Made by a program: the position numbers and the translations under genes. Positions 4,786-5,049 of a stretch of 5,049 nucleotides of DNA are shown piece after piece. Under the pieces are notes generated by a model. The model was not told the origin of the DNA. It worked only from the letters and a program-made list of their open reading frames with translations, and searched no databases. Every line of letters starts with the position of its first letter. Position 1 is the stretch's first letter. The stretch is from Nocardioidaceae bacterium (GTDB lineage Bacteria; Actinomycetota; Actinomycetes; Propionibacteriales; Nocardioidaceae): NCBI GenBank assembly GCA_013811715.1, contig JACCUS010000163.1, positions 1 through 5,049 on the forward strand. Direction: 5' to 3'.

Positions 4786-5049
4786 GTGAGCAGCCTGCTC
4801 CTGCTGACCAACGACCTGCAGCCCTCGGTCGAGGTACTGCCTGCGCTGACGCTGCTGCCGGACCACGTCCGAGTACTGCCTGCCGAGGCCGCCGTGCTGG
4901 TGGACGCACCCGACTGCGACGCCGTGCTGGTCGACGGCAGGCACGACCTGGCGGCGGCGCGCGACTTCTGCCGGTTGATCCGCGCCACCGGGGTCGATGT
5001 GCCGGTGCTTCTCATCGTCACCGAGGGCGGACTGTCGGTGGTGGCGGCC
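4786..5049 (+). CDS. glnR: GlnR-type OmpR-family global nitrogen regulator, N-terminal part
   Basis: The 88 codons present encode the receiver-like domain of an actinobacterial GlnR; the winged-helix DNA-binding domain lies beyond the right edge. The start SSLLLLTNDLQPSVEVLPAL, the segment VRVLPAEAAVLVDAP, LVDGRHDLAAAR with the conserved Asp50 at the end of the third strand, and VPVLLIVTEGGLSVV all match the family. In GlnR proteins this aspartate is not thought to need phosphorylation and helps to hold a constitutive dimer. The full protein controls ammonium assimilation genes such as glnA and amtB. The GTG start is supported by AAGGAGG at 4771-4777, 8 nt upstream. A GlnR paralogue cannot be excluded without the C-terminus. 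The gene is divergent from the moaD-like gene with 87 bp between. Confidence 0.82.
   Translation, partial: MSSLLLLTNDLQPSVEVLPALTLLPDHVRVLPAEAAVLVDAPDCDAVLVDGRHDLAAARDFCRLIRATGVDVPVLLIVTEGGLSVVAA

Noticed and set aside
4699..4944. Upstream extension of the moaD-like frame to 4944
   Set aside because: It runs through the divergent glnR promoter and the glnR coding region, and the extra residues show no conserved pattern.

Overview
The window is very GC-rich, uses GTG starts with strong purine-rich ribosome sites, and carries families typical of Actinobacteria: a GlnR-type regulator, an SseC/DUF1416 protein next to a CysA2-type sulfurtransferase, an actinobacterial LCP protein, and a cysteine leader peptide of the mycobacterial Ms5788A type. 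I infer a filamentous or related actinomycete, possibly from the Pseudonocardiaceae. The genus cannot be fixed from the sequence alone.

Layout. (1) 1-600, minus strand: the N-terminal 200 residues of a BKACE (beta-keto acid cleavage enzyme, DUF849) protein that runs off the left edge. (2) 675-1100, plus: dtd, D-aminoacyl-tRNA deacylase. (3) 1203-2384, plus: a membrane-anchored LytR-CpsA-Psr (LCP) enzyme. (4) 2377-2766, minus: a stand-alone cupin resembling the C-terminal domain of type II phosphomannose isomerases, convergent with the LCP gene and overlapping its 3' end by 8 bp. (5) 2897-4280, minus: a sulfur unit made of a 25-codon cysteine leader ORF, a 158-nt structured leader RNA, a two-domain thiosulfate sulfurtransferase (cysA2 type) and sseC, the last two overlapping by ATGA. 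(6) 4345-4698, minus: a MoaD/ThiS-family sulfur carrier. (7) 4786 to the right edge, plus: the N-terminal part of glnR, divergent from the moaD-like gene.

The most interesting part is 4045-4350. The short ORF at 4280-4203 contains KRRAVDLC and ALCR, hallmarks of cysteine-responsive leader peptides. Its ATG lies 7 nt after a TACGCT -10 hexamer, which has a 17-nt spacer to TTCGGC, and it has no clear Shine-Dalgarno sequence; this is the architecture of a leaderless transcript. Downstream, the cysA2 Shine-Dalgarno sequence lies in the 3' arm of a local hairpin, and further complementary segments could form competing folds. Together these suggest cysteine-dependent control of cysA2-sseC by ribosome stalling. 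A perfect 15-bp palindrome lies just upstream of this promoter and overlaps the stop codon of the moaD-like gene.

The gene order glnR / sulfur-related genes / cysA2-sseC resembles the M. tuberculosis region Rv0818 to Rv0814c, as I recall it. Here a moaD-like gene lies between glnR and the sulfurtransferase. Its product ends in GG plus three extra residues instead of a terminal GG, which suggests either processing or loss of the usual carrier chemistry.
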